64,000 nt of DNA from assembly GCA_027605045.1 (NCBI GenBank), contig JAQFWX010000003.1:1612001-1676000 (forward strand), given 5' to 3'. The translations under genes were made by a program, and so were the position numbers. The stretch's first letter is position 1. Each line of letters opens with the position of its first letter. Shown here in pieces: positions 23,953 to 35,589 of the stretch. The notes beneath the pieces were generated by a model. The model saw only the letters and a list, made by a program, of their open reading frames with translations, had not been told where the DNA came from and ran no database searches. This stretch comes from Phallus indusiatus (lineage: Eukaryota > Basidiomycota > Agaricomycetes > Phallales > Phallaceae).

Positions 23953-26944
23953 ATGCCAGATGCTCCTTCCTATGCATTCGTGACTCTCGTAACCTCGGAC
24001 CACTACCTGCCTGGTGCTCTGGTAGTGGCAGCAGCGTTGCGTGATATTCATCCACCTTCTCCAGAAGATTCGAATGAACTCGATCCATCGGAATTCCATA
24101 TCGTTTGTCTGGTGACGCCTGAGACAGTGGATATTAGCACAATTAAGCAACTGCGACAAGCCTTCGACGTCGTTGTCGGTGTAGAAGTCATAGAGCAAAA
24201 CAACGAAGAAGGCTTACGACTATTAGGTACGCTGCTAACGGCTTGTTGTTTTCGCACTATCTTACTGAGCAATTTGAATCAGGTCGTCCGGATCTGAGAC
24301 TAGTCCTCACAAAACTACACGTTTTCCGACTGACTTCCTACCGAAAAATCATATTCATGGACGCGGATATGCTACCCGTCAAACCAATTTCGCATTTATT
24401 TCACCTTTCTTCGGCGTTTGCAGCCGTTCCTGACGTTGGCTGGCCTGACATTTTCAATTCCGGCCTGATGGTTTTAGAACCCGGCCAAGAAAAATTCGAC
24501 GGCCTAATGGACGTTGTCAAAGCAAAAGGCAGTTGGGATGGTGGTGACCAAGGTGTTCTTAATGAGTGGGTTGGTTCAAATTGGCACCGTTTGAGCTTCA
24601 CATATAATACTACACCGACTGCAATATACACGTAAGTTTCATTGTTTCCCTTTTGAGCTTTCTTTCAACTGTTTATAGATACGCGCCTGCATATAAACGG
24701 TATGGCTCTCAGATACGCAATGTTCATTTCATTGGACCAGAGAAACCATGGAGATATCTATCGTCGCATACACGGTCGACATCCGGCGAGTCCTCTCGGT
24801 CATCCGGAGTTGACGCACACCCGCCTTCGTACGATTACCCCGCGCTTTTGAACAAGTGGTTTTCGGTATATGACAATCATTATACCCCATCCGCATCCGA
24901 AGTTATTCCAGCTATCACCATTTCATCACCTATTAATAACCCCAATATATCTCAAGATCCGATTTCACAAAGATATGATAACATTTGGGACGACAAGGGC
25001 CAACAAAAACACTTTGAAAGTTCTCCTACCCCAAAGCCTGCACCATTTACTTTGGATGAATTGAAGAAACTAGCCACCGAAGGCTCTGGCAAAATTGTCA
25101 CCGCAGGCGACCAAGACAATTATGTGTCTTTACCACTTGAGGGGCGCGTGGACCTGATTAGCCCTCGACGGCCACCCGTACTGAAGGAAATCCCACAAAT
25201 TACGCGTGTTCTCGCTTCTGAGGGTCCACGAACACCTGTTCGGTCCACTACCCCAATGCAAACTTTGCCTACTCCTGGACCCAACGAATTACCTCCAGCC
25301 CCCTCTTTCAGGGGTGGGTCTCTACCTCCGGAAACACCAACTTATGCGAATTCAGGCTCAAGTTTCCATTTCAATCTTGATCCTCAATCCTCCATTCCAA
25401 CTACCCCAGTTCGACGGTCCTCGGGCCGCGCATCCCCTCCGCTTCTTTTATGGAATCCAGCTGTAGAAGAGCCACCGTCTAGTGTACCATCTTCGGCAGC
25501 GAATATCTTCCAGGATACGTATTTTCACAATGCCTGGGATGGACCAACTCAGTTGGAGGAATCCCGAAACACTTTGGATTTTTTTCACATACCTGAACCT
25601 CCCCCTATACCAGAAATGCTGCTGCAGGAAGGCCACTATAAAGCCGTTATCGGAGACTCCCCGGTACAAAGGAATTCCCAGTCGAATCCCGGTTACTCCC
25701 CCTCTCCAATCCATCAGCTTCAGAAGAGAGGTCTGCGTGGGAGAGAGACGTCCGCCGTGGAAGAGTCAACGTCGGCGGCTGCGTCGCCTCTACAGCTCCC
25801 GGCTCGGTACATAAAAGAACATGTCAATATAGAAGAAAAGTTTAATGTAGAAGAATCGCCACAGTCCCTGCATCCTGGAAAAAACCGGTCGCATAATTCA
25901 TTTATTTCTATCGAACAAGATCAATCTCCCTCCTATCCTCGTCCGGACCGTTCGAAAATCGCACCCGTTTTTCCTTGGGAACAAAAACCCCGTCAAACAC
26001 CAAAACGTTTGTTCCCACAAACTGATAGTCCTCCCCCTGTTTTTGCCTCTGTGAAATCTCCGTCGCCTCCACCACCTTCGCCACCGTCGGCCGCACCTCC
26101 GTCTTTAATGGAAATCAAAAGGCGAGCAGCCACTCGTGTTTTCCCGTCGGACACACATCCGATTCCTTCGCAAGATTTTCCTCGAACGACAATGTATGAG
26201 AATGCATGGGATACTATACCCAGCATACAAAAGTATGCAACAAAATTGGTGAACCCCACCAGTCATAGACAAGCGGTGGGGCCGACCACTGGGCATAGCA
26301 GGAAAGGGAGTAAAGGAAGTATAGGAAGGTGGGATGAGAGAATTGAAGAGAGCAGTCGAGATGCGGATGCAGACGACGAAGATGAAGACGATGACGATCC
26401 ATCTCCGCACGGTTCCGTCAGCCAGTCTGCGAGATCATCCAAAAAGGTAATTCATAGCAAGACATACAAAACCGTGGGCGTACAGACAATGCCTAAACTT
26501 ACGAAGAATCAATTCGTTCAGGTACCGATTGAAGACTTCAAGCGGCATAGATCGTCTTCCCGTGCGTCCAGGAGAGAATCGTTGTCGCGATCAATCTCCT
26601 TCAAAGGAAACAAACCCGGGGCGGGAACTGGCACTCCTCCTGATTCTCCCCGCATCTCATCTGTTACGGCGAATGAGAGCTCACCTCAGATGGAGACGCT
26701 GAGCGTTGCACTTAGAAACGAAGAGCCTACAGGCACTCCTAGCCCTACTTCATCGCTCAGCAGCGCAAATATCCTCCCTTTACATGGACATGCGTACAAG
26801 AAGCAACGACTTCCTCCAAAACGGAAGTTCGATCCTGCGAGAGATGTCGAGCTGTTCAAAAAAGGATCCGAAGAAGTTCTTGCTCGCTTTTTGAAAATGG
26901 ATTCTTGGGATAATCAAGCGGGCGCTGAGTCTAAGCCTCAATAG
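23953..26944 (+). CDS. GLG1: Glycogenin (self-glucosylating GT8 initiator of glycogen synthesis)
   Basis: Glycosyltransferase family 8 protein that primes glycogen by glucosylating its own tyrosine(s) and hands the primer to glycogen synthase. Three exons (23953-24226, 24283-24631, 24679-26944) give 962 residues. The catalytic domain is residues ~1-260: AFVTLVTSDHYLPGALVVAA, the DxD metal site in FMDADMLPVKP, FNSGLMVLEP, GGDQGVLNEW, then TYAPAYKRYGSQIRNVHFIG with KPW; the tyrosines in TYAPAY match the known self-glucosylation region. The remaining ~700 residues are Pro/Ser-rich and disordered, with repeated AWD/WD elements (IWDDKG, FHNAWDGP, YENAWDTIPS near 26194-26223, DSWDNQ at the end). 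Such WD-type motifs in long fungal glycogenin tails may bind glycogen synthase (inference). The last ~45 coding bases are copied downstream in the duplication scars. Confidence 0.93.
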
Positions 26945-27363
26945 TAGCAGCGCGCGCTTTACAACCTCATGGGACTTTTGAAATCATCTTTTCTTCTTTT
27001 GTTGATTATACCCTCATGGTGATTCTTGCATTTTCTTTATGAATTCACACATTTGTCTTAAACATTTCATCTCCATGCGCACTAGAGACTTTTTCCTTCC
27101 TCTTTTTCTATACTTATCGTAATACTGTTGAGACACGTCCTTGTTGTCCTAGTCTCATGTATGTCTGTGTATCTTCGAGTCTAGCATTATATTTGTTTTT
27201 GCATCAAAGCTCAAATGACTGTAGACCAGTAAGACCGGTACCGACAGACGGCGCGGCCTCGGTAGGCATTTACTAAATGAGCGATCCGAGGCTCAAGCTC
27301 AAGGCCCCAGGCACCAGCATCAAGCTTGGTTTGTGGAAACGTACCAAGTCAAGATGATGATGG

Positions 27364-27380
27364 CATATAAGATGAGCTGT
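27364..27380 (+). promoter_or_regulatory. Conserved promoter element of copy A
   Basis: The sequence catataagatgagctgt lies 42 bp upstream of the copy A ATG and is conserved in copy B (29530-29546, 38 bp upstream) and, with one change, in copy C (31711-31727, 32 bp upstream). It is TATA-like and could be a core promoter or 5'-UTR start region. Conservation may only reflect recent duplication. Confidence 0.4.
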
Positions 27381-27421
27381 GGACGGTGATTATTGTTTTT
27401 ACTCATTGTTTTCTCTTTTTC

Positions 27422-28937
27422 ATGTTTTCAACCATGATAAACGAACCGGTAGCCGTCGAAGTAGCTTCAAACTTCGTTGCTGTTGTGGAGACTTTGACTG
27501 TTTTCTTCATACCCTATTTATTAGGATTCATATCTGCTAGTTATAGTGGCCTATGGGTAACCATTCAAATTTATCCTCATCAGTCCCACCATGTGTTTAA
27601 AATGTTTTAATCAGCTCTGGATTGCCCTTAGGAAAGCATCGCCGGCTCCAAACCATGAACTGAATACTACTTCTTCTGGCGAGTCTCAAGAGTCTCAAGA
27701 GTCTCGTGGCAAGAAACGGCATATTGGTCTCGCCACAGCGTTTTTAACAATACTATGCATTCTCGAGTTTGGCCTGATATTTAAGAGGTTCTTGCCAGTA
27801 AAACAAACCCTCGCAGTTCTACGTGGCATGCTATACATCTGGTTATTTTTTGTTACGATTGCAGTAAGTTACGCAACTTCTTACGAATTCAACCTGTTCA
27901 ATCTTTCCTACCTTTAGTTTATAAACGGTGTATTCGGCGCAAGTAGACAAGCCGTTCATCGTAAGCCGAATGGAGGTATGGCGTTGTTTTGAATGCTGAG
28001 AAGATTAATTCACCGTTTCACTTGCAGGATACTTGATACATATACACAAATGTCACATTAACAAGGAAAATGCTGGACTGATCTTTTTAGCCTCTTTCAT
28101 GGTGGTTTTGGGTTTGTTGACGACAGGCAACATAATATCAGTTGGCGTTGTTACAACGGCTGTAGTTCATACCTCACCTGGCTCGAAAATTGGGAAAGTA
28201 AGGTTGCAAAAAATGATAAAGTGCTATGTCTTGATTTTAGTCAGTGGACGTCTTTCTCGAACAACACAATATATCAATTGTATTTTGTTTTACAGATTGC
28301 AATTGCAGCCATTGTCATTTCGTTGTCACGCGCAAATTATTTCAAGCAAATCGATTATGATAACGTGTCGCAGATTTATTCGGACTGGCTTTTCGTTCTT
28401 TCTTCACCGACCGTGATGTGTTCCGCTTTGTCAGGTGGCCTAATTTCTCGAATGCTTCGCTTCGATTACCAAAGGCATCTCGACGACCCTACCGGCGGCC
28501 AGGATATGGATTTAGTCACTGTTCCAGCGCCAATTAACACAGGCGTAAACAAGAAAAACGATTTAGGAGAAGGAATCCTGATCCCTAAACGGACCCCTCG
28601 GGCATTCCTTAAACCATATTTCACGGTCGCCATTGTGACATGGAGTATCATTAAAGCCACAATCATCGTCTTGCACCCTGGAGTTGGATATTCGATGTCA
28701 AATCCGTCTTTAATGTGTGCTGTGGCGTTATTACTCGAGTTCCCGATTATTGCGGTTGTATTATCATTATTTGCGGCCATAAGAAAGGAGGCCAAAGCAT
28801 TTTGGGATTATGAGTACGTCTTTTCTGTTCAGATCGTCTATTTAGATATGTGTATTCATTGTTCCGATAGCGAAACCTGGAAGCTGTCTCCGACAGAGGG
28901 GGGGATATCATTGAAATCCGACGATATCGTATTGTAG
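27422..28937 (+). CDS. SPP-like membrane protein, copy A (predicted pseudoprotease)
   Basis: Six exons (27422-27556, 27615-27863, 27918-27975, 28028-28239, 28296-28813, 28871-28937) give 412 residues with eight to nine hydrophobic segments, the size and topology of signal peptide peptidase. Similarity is concentrated at the C-terminus: SGGLISRMLRFDYQ aligns with the end of SPP TM7 (after GxGDxxxPG, ALLLRFD), KPYFTVAIVTWSIIKATI with TM8, and NPSLMCAVALLLEFP with the PAL region. The catalytic Asp of GxGD falls on Cys in TVMCSALSGG and no YD pair is seen in the preceding helix, so proteolysis is unlikely. Start chosen at MFSTMINEP because copies B and C begin identically. The last intron is 57 nt, in frame and without a stop. 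Function is unknown; SPP relationship is by remembered motif pattern. Confidence 0.7.
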
Positions 28938-29529
28938 TTTTACAGCCTGGTCAGTAAAACAAGAATTCATCCGGTAAGAACCTTCTATTAAAATGATCAT
29001 TACAAAATCCGAGGTGTCTCAAATAGCACCTGCGTCGCGTGTAGATACACCTTTGAGTGCGGACCATCTCTTGTGTATTCTTGGGATAATGAAGCGGGCG
29101 CCGAGTCTAAGCCTCAATATACCAACACACCTCACCAGATAGAACATGTGAAATTATTTTTTTTATTTATTGATATAACTTCGTGATGATTCTTGGATTT
29201 TATGAATCTACGTATTTGTTTTAAATATTTCATCTCCATGTGCATTAGAAATTCTTTCCTCTTTTTTTCATGCTTATTGTAATACGGTTGTGACATGTCC
29301 TTAAGTCCTTGTTGTCCTGATCTCTTTACTATAATGTATATCTGTTTATCTTCGAGTCTAGTATTATATTTTCTTCAAATTTCAAACAAATTTCAAATGA
29401 CTTTGAGTAGACCAGTAAGACCAGTACCGACAAACGGCGCGCCTCGGCAGGCATTTACTAAATGGGCGATCGGCTCGAGGCACCAGCGTCCAGCTTGGTC
29501 AGTGGCAGCGCACGCAGTCAAGATGACGG

Positions 29530-29546
29530 CATATAAGATGAGCTGT
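29530..29546 (+). promoter_or_regulatory. Conserved promoter element of copy B
   Basis: Same 17-base element as upstream of copy A, 38 bp before the copy B start codon. Confidence 0.4.
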
Positions 29547-29583
29547 CTACGGTGATTATCGTTTTTATCGTTTTCTCTTTTTC

Positions 29584-31115
29584 ATGTTTTCAATTATGAT
29601 AAACGAACCGGTAGTTGGCGAAGTAGCTTCAGACTTCATTGCTGTTGCTGAAACTCTAGCTGTTTTCTTCGTACCCTATTTGATAGGATTCATATCTGCT
29701 AGTTATAGTGGTCTACGCGTAAGCATTCAATTTATCCTCATTAATCCCACTTTACGCTCAGATTTTTTAATCAGCTTTGGATTGCCCTCAGGAAAGCATT
29801 GCCGGCTCCAGACCATGAACTGAACACTTCATCTGGTCAGACTCAAGGGTCTCGTCGCAGGAAATGGCATATCGTTTTCGCCACAGCGTTTTTGACACTC
29901 CTGTGCATTCTCGAGTTTAGCCTGATAATTAAGAGCCCTTCACCAGAACCTATTCAAAAAACCCTTGCAATTGTACGCGGCGTGCTATACGTCTGTTTAT
30001 TTTTTGTCACGACTGGAGTAAGTCACACAATGTCTCATGAATTCAACCTGTTCAATCTTTCCTACCCCTAGTTCATAAACGGTAAATTTGGCCTAACTAG
30101 GCAAATCGTTCATCGCAAGCCGAATGGAGGTATGGTGTTGTTTCGGATGTTGAAGAAGATTAGTTCACCGTTCACTTGCAGGATACTTAACACGTATACA
30201 CAAGTCTCGTTCTTACAAGGAAAATGCTCGGTTCTCCCTTCTGATATCTTTGGCCTCTTTCATGGTGATTCTAGGTTTATCGACGACAGGCAACATAATA
30301 TCAGTCGGCATTGTTACGACAGCTGTGGTTCATGCCTCCTCAACTGGCTCGACTTTTGGGAAAGTGAAGTTGCAAGAAATGATAAAGCGCTATGTCATGA
30401 TTTTAGTCAGTGGATGTCTTTTTTGAACACAACAATACATTGATCGTATTTTATTGTTTTACAGATCGCAATCGCAGCCATTGTCCAAGTCATTTCGTTG
30501 TCACGCACAACTTATTTCAAGCAAATCGATTATGATAACGTGCTGAAGATTTGTTCAGACTGGCTTTACGTTCTTTCTGCACCGACCGTGATGTGTTCCG
30601 CTTTGTCAGGTGGCCTAATTTCTCGAATGCTTCGCTTCGACTACCAAAGGTATCTCGACGATCCTAACGGCGGCCAAGATATGGATTTAGTCACTGTTCC
30701 AGCGCCAACTGCTGACAGTTTCTTATACAAGAAAAACGATTTAGTAGAAGGAATCCTGATACCTAAACGGACCCCTCGGGCATTCCTTAAACCATATTTC
30801 ACAGTCGCCATTGTGACATGGAGTATCATTAAAGCCACAATCATCGTCTTACACCCTGGAGTTGGATATCCGATGTCAAATCCGTCTTTAATGTGTGTTA
30901 TTGCGTTATTACTCGAGTTCCCGATTATTGTGGTTGTATTATCATTATTTGCGGCCATAAGAAAGGAGACCAAAGCATTGTGGGATTATGAGTACATTTT
31001 TTCTGTTCAGATCGTCTATTTAGATATGTGTATTAATTGTTTCGATAGCGAGACCTGGAAACTGTCTCCGACGGAAGGGGCGATATCATTAAAATCCGAC
31101 GATATCGTATTGTAG
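29584..31115 (+). CDS. SPP-like membrane protein, copy B (predicted pseudoprotease)
   Basis: Closest relative of copy A, with the same six-exon structure (29584-29718, 29775-30017, 30072-30129, 30182-30405, 30465-30991, 31049-31115) and a spliced length of 417 residues; every junction keeps the frame. The C-terminal half is nearly identical to copy A (VMCSALSGGLISRMLRFDYQ, RAFLKPYFTVAIVTWSIIKA, FPIIVVVLSLFAAIRKE), whereas the loop after the second exon (ELNTSSGQTQGSRRRKW) and the stretch RIHKSRSYKENARFSLL differ more. As in A, Cys occupies the position expected for the GxGD aspartate. The last intron (30992-31048) is again 57 nt and open, so a form with 19 extra residues before ETWKLSP is possible. 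A recent duplicate under constraint; function unknown. Confidence 0.72.
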
Positions 31116-31710
31116 TTTTACCCTGTGACAGCCTGGTCAGTGAAACAAGAATTTATCCGGTAAGAACCTTCTATTAAAATGATCATTACCAGACCTCAGA
31201 TGTCTCAAACAGCACCTACACTGTGTGTAGATACACCTTTGGATGCAGACCATCTTATGTATTCTTGGGATAATCAAGCGGGCGCCGAGTCTAAGCCTCA
31301 ATAGTATCAACACGCCTCACCAGATGGAGCTTTTGAGATTATCTTTTTCCTTTATTGATATAACTTCGTGGTGATTCTTGCAATTTCTTCATGAATCTAC
31401 GCATTGTAACTCTTTCCTCTTTCCTCTTTTTTTCTATGATTATCGTAATACCGTTGTGACAGTCCTTGTTTTCCTAGTCTTCTTACTATAATATATGTCT
31501 GAATGTATGTCTGTGTATCTTCGAGTCTAGCATTACATTTTCTTCAGACCTCAAATGAATTTAGACCAGCAAGACCGGTACCGAGCGACGGCCGGCAGGC
31601 GTTTTCTAAATGGGTGATTGGCCTAAGGCACCAGCGTCAAGCTTAGTCTGGCAACGCACGCAGTCAATGACACTGACTGCGTGCGCCCGATGATGATTGC
31701 ATCAAGATTG

Positions 31711-31727
31711 CATATTAGATGAGCTGT
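31711..31727 (+). promoter_or_regulatory. Conserved promoter element of copy C
   Basis: Element catattagatgagctgt, one base different from copies A and B, 32 bp before the copy C start codon. Confidence 0.35.
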
Positions 31728-31758
31728 CGACGGTGATTAGTCTTCTTCATTCTTTTTC

Positions 31759-33251
31759 ATGTTTTCAACCACGATAAACGAACCGGTAACTGACAAAGTA
31801 GCATCAGACTTCACTGCCGTTGCGGAGACTTTGACCGTTTTCTTCGTACCCTATCTATTGGGATTCATATCCGCCAGTTATAATGAGCTACGCGTAAGCA
31901 CTCAGGGTTATACCTTTAGTCCTACATTATACTTAGATCATCTAATTTAGCTCTGGATTGCTCTTAAGAAAGCGTTACCGGCTCCAAACCCAGATGAACT
32001 TGTTACTTCTCCTGGCCAGACACGAAAGTCCCGTGGCAGGAAGTGGCATACTGTTATTGCTACGGTGGCTTTAGGAATCCTGTGTATCCTTGAATTTAAC
32101 TTGATAATCAAGAGTTCTTCGCCCGAACCCATTCAAAGAACCCTTGCTATTTTACACGGCGCACTATACGTCGGTCTATTTTTTATTACGGCCGGTGTAA
32201 GTAACGCAGCCCTCTCACGAATGTATCCTTGTTCAAAATTTTCTAGTTTATATACAATGAGTTAGGCATACTGAAAAGAGTTGTCCATCGTAAGCCGGAC
32301 GGAGGTATGTATGTAGTTTTTTGGGGGTTTCAAGAAGACTAATTCATCGTTTCCATGTGCAGGATACCTGACGCGTCAACATCCGTGTCACTCCAACAAG
32401 GAAAATGCTGGATTCGCACTTTTGATTTCTTTGACCTCTTTCTTGGTGATTTTAGGCCTATCGACGACAGGCAATATAATATCAGTCGGTCTTGTTACGA
32501 TGGCTGTAGTTCATGCTGCCTCTGCCTCTTCATTCGGGAGAACAACAATACGAAAAATGATGCAGCACTATACATATATTGTGGTAAGTAAATGTTCTCT
32601 CTAAGGAACACCATATTAACTACCTCTCCTTACAGGTCACAATTACAGCGCTCATCTTTTTGCAACGTTTCATTGACTCAAATCAAATCGATCATGGCAG
32701 CGCGCTGCGAACTTCTCCAACCTGGACTTACGTTCTTTTCGTGTCAACTGCGCTGTGTTCCGCATTTTCAGGTGGCCTGATTGCTCGAATGCTTCGCTAT
32801 GATTATTACAGACATCTCGACGACCCTAACTGGGATCAAGATATAGATTTAACCACCGTCCCCGCGCCGACTGCTGACAATCTCTTCTTCAAGAAAGGTT
32901 TAGTAGAGGGTGTCTTGATTCCTCAAAGGGCTCCTCGGGCATTCCTTAAGCCATATTTCACGGTTGCTATTATGACATGGAGCATCATTCAAGCCACAAT
33001 CATCGCCTTAAACCTCGGGATTGGATTCCCGGTATCAAATCCGTATTTCGTATGTGCAATGGCGCTATTGTTCGAATTCCCGATTCTTGTCGCTGTATTA
33101 TCATTATTTGCGGCTATCAGGAAGGAAAATAAAGCATTATGGAATTATAAGTACGTCTTCTTTCTGGATCGTCTCTTTGGATATGTGCATTGACTGCTTC
33201 GACAGCGAAAGCTGGAAGTTGTCCCTGACGGAAGGGCCAATATCATTATAA
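31759..33251 (+). CDS. SPP-like membrane protein, copy C (predicted pseudoprotease)
   Basis: Six exons (31759-31893, 31951-32196, 32247-32304, 32363-32583, 32636-33150, 33206-33251) give 406 residues. It is more diverged than A/B: MFSTTINEP start, SFGRTTIRKMMQHYTYIV, STALCSAFSGGLIARMLRYD, KPYFTVAIMTWSIIQATIIA, SNPYFVCAMALLFEFP, RKENKALWNY. The exon phases are unchanged. The last intron is 55 nt, so it must be removed to reach the conserved ending ESWKLSLTEGPISL; this supports the same intron in copies A and B. The protein ends eight residues or so earlier than A/B. The GxGD Asp position is Cys. The PAL-equivalent stretch is NPYF. Function unknown. Confidence 0.7.
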
Positions 33252-33715
33252 TCTGGTGATCTCGTCTTGCGATTTTGTAGAATACATGTAGTATAATTAC
33301 TGCTTCAAGCACCCGTACTTCAAATTTTGAATGAACAGAAGCTATCCATGCATTTATGCACCACTCTGTACGCAAACCCATACCGAATCCCTATTCAGAC
33401 ATTTAGCTAGACATCAGTGCCATCAGGTCAGGACTCAGACTGCGGTTGAATTTGCAATTCAACTGAACTCTTCACTCAAGTATCGCATATGTCCTCGCTT
33501 TTTTACTGGTCCGGCCAATTTTTTGAATCGGCACAGCCCTCGTACTGGAATCCCTACGTGATATTACGCAATATAATCTTGAGCGCTGCTTCATATCAAT
33601 GCCTTCGTTCATACAAAAAGCCACACATGCTCCACGAAGTTAATCATCCCCCCCTGTCAACCGTACATCGTGCTACATGTTTTCCCTTGAGAATGCTGGC
33701 TTATGGCACCCTTCC
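33252..33715. repeat. Spacer between copies C and D; duplicated upstream of copy E
   Basis: No gene. The segment 33364-33560 (acgcaaaccca..., gccatcaggtcag, gaatttgcaattcaactga, ctc ttcactcaag) is matched with substitutions and indels at about 39172-39370, upstream of copy E. This shows that D and E, together with their 5' flanks, derive from one segmental duplication. Confidence 0.7.
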
Positions 33716-35201
33716 ATGGGACCGCTCATAAAATCTACATGTTTTCTTATAATACCCTATTTACTAGGGTTCGTTATCGCCAGTTACGAAGCCCTGAGTG
33801 TTAGTTTTGAGTCCTAAAAATTATGACCGGGTATACTAACCTTGAGACTCAAGGTTTATATCACGACAGGCTGTCTGACTTCTTCGGCCTCCTCCGAAAA
33901 GCTCGAGTCTCAAACCGAGAAAGACGATTCCAAACCTGCTGGGCCTGTTAATCTGACCCCCGCTCGCAAGCGGCGTTTGATCCTAGCGCTCCTGTTCTTC
34001 GCGGTGTTGTTCATCCTACAATGGGCAAATCTTTCATGGAATGTTGCCCAAATCAACGAGATTCTGCTAGCCTACATGGGGGCTTTGATATATACCGGCT
34101 TGGTTTTTGTTGTAGGACGGGTAAGTCGAATCTAATAGACAGCTTGTTTTCTTTTTACTGTCTACCAGGCCATTCTTTCATTAAGTACCATGTGAGTTAC
34201 TATGCTATAATTCACTCTCATGCATCGCGTCACTCGTCATTTCGTCAACTCATAAATATTCAAGGTTTTTGACGAAAGGCAACGTATCGCTCGTGAATCC
34301 TTTGGTGATATTTTTGACTGGGAGTATCATTTATTTCGCTTTCTTCGCGACGCTTGGCTTGTATGGATCAAACTCAAGCATCGAACCCTCTGTTTGGCTC
34401 GTTACATTTTCGATTGTTCATTTCGCATCTGGTTGGGGCTGGAAGACTGGTACACAGTGGGGGTTCATATGGTTATTCTGGGTTCTACATACAGTTTGGT
34501 TCCTCTCCTCGTCTAACCGTCTCGAGCATTGCCAGCTAAACCTCTTTCTAGATGCAGATTTCAATGCACGGGTATAATTTCACTCATCTTTCTGCCAAAA
34601 ACCAGTCCCCAGATGGAGAATATATATGGCCAAGGCTTACATTCCAAGGCATATACGTAGCCTTTATACCGGCCGCATTGAACTCGTTTGGTTCAGGTTT
34701 CCTGATTGCTCGTATGCTTCGATTCGACTTCAAAAATTATCTCAACAGGAGTGGATTGACTTTAACATATCTTGACGAGTCTAATGAAGTCCAGCCTCAT
34801 GGAGTACTAATCAAAGTCGGGAGTGATCTGTTTGCCATTGGATTCCCTAAGCCTTATTTTACTGTTGCCATAACAGCATGGATCCTCATACGGATTGTAA
34901 CAATCAGTTTATGTCTCTTTATCGGCTTTCCAGCCAAGAGTCCGTACGATGCTTGTTTTTATGCGGCTCTCGTAGAATTTCCGACCATGATGGTTGTGAT
35001 ATTTTCATGGGGAGCTGTCAGAGGAGAAACCAAACTCTTGCGGAATTACCAGTGAGCTCCGGTTTTTAATTCGCTGGTAGCTCTGATTTATTTTCTTTTT
35101 ACTTTTTTCTCAGGGAGAATTGGACCCTTAAGTCTGAGTCTAAGAGTAAGACGGCACAGCTTGTGGATGTCACGACCACCGCAAATGACGAGAAATTCTA
35201 A
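33716..35201 (+). CDS. SPP-like membrane protein, copy D (second subfamily)
   Basis: Six exons (33716-33799, 33854-34120, 34169-34191, 34265-34493, 34552-35051, 35114-35201) give 396 residues. The start MGPLIKSTCFLIIPYLLGFV is matched by copy E. Hydrophobic helices follow, with LGLYGSNSSIEPSVWLVTF, SGWGWKTGTQWGFIWLFWV (reminiscent of the KTG...GLFxYDxxWVF helix of SPP but lacking the YD aspartate), LNSFGSGFLIARMLRFDFKN, FPKPYFTVAITAWILIRI and KSPYDACFYAALVEFP. In the SPP alignment the GxGD aspartate becomes Asn (AALN). A hydrophilic tail ENWTLKSESKSKTAQLVD follows. The conserved exon lengths with copy E (84, 23, 229 and 500 nt identical) support the model. Function unknown. Confidence 0.7.
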
Positions 35202-35589
35202 TAAATATAAACAAAGTGTATGACAACAGTTCCTATAAGGCGGCAGAATTACATGTAATTATTTATTGTGCTGCTTGAACGTTCCATCCTCACTAGCTCG
35301 GAACTTCGGTTCGCACGCGTGTTCACTCTTTTATTCGAGTTACAGTCAAAATACTGAATTTCATAAGCACAGAACTTTTTCGGTCTACCGAACTTCGTAC
35401 TCAGCCGGTTCCGGGAGCGGCCCCTGCGAGCTCAGGACAATCCCAGTAATCGACTGCATTTTTTTTGCGAATTGTACATAAATATAAGAAGGGAGTTGCA
35501 TATAAATCAATAAATAATTACAATGGCAAATGAGTATAAAAACGTAACACATGAAAATAGCATCAAAGTTTACGGTCATGATAGACATC
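35202..35589. other. Intergenic, convergent 3' ends of copy D and the P450
   Basis: About 390 bp, AT-rich from 35460 on. No gene or repeat recognised. Confidence 0.5.

Larger units (their letters stand above)
26901..31300 (+). repeat. Tandem segmental duplication, ~2.18-kb unit, with glycogenin 3' scars
   Basis: The segment starting attcttgggataatc at 26901, inside the final codons of glycogenin, recurs at about 29077 and 31261, each time running through the old glycogenin stop region (gagtctaagcctcaata). Between the starts lie 2176 and 2184 bp, each holding intergenic DNA and one SPP-like gene (copies A and B); copy C follows the third start. The flanks between units also match, for example catataagatgagctgt promoter elements and the cttctattaaaatgatcatta 3' segment. 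The recurrences at 29077 and 31261 are therefore dead glycogenin 3' fragments left by unequal tandem duplication. No third scar was found after copy C. Confidence 0.88.
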
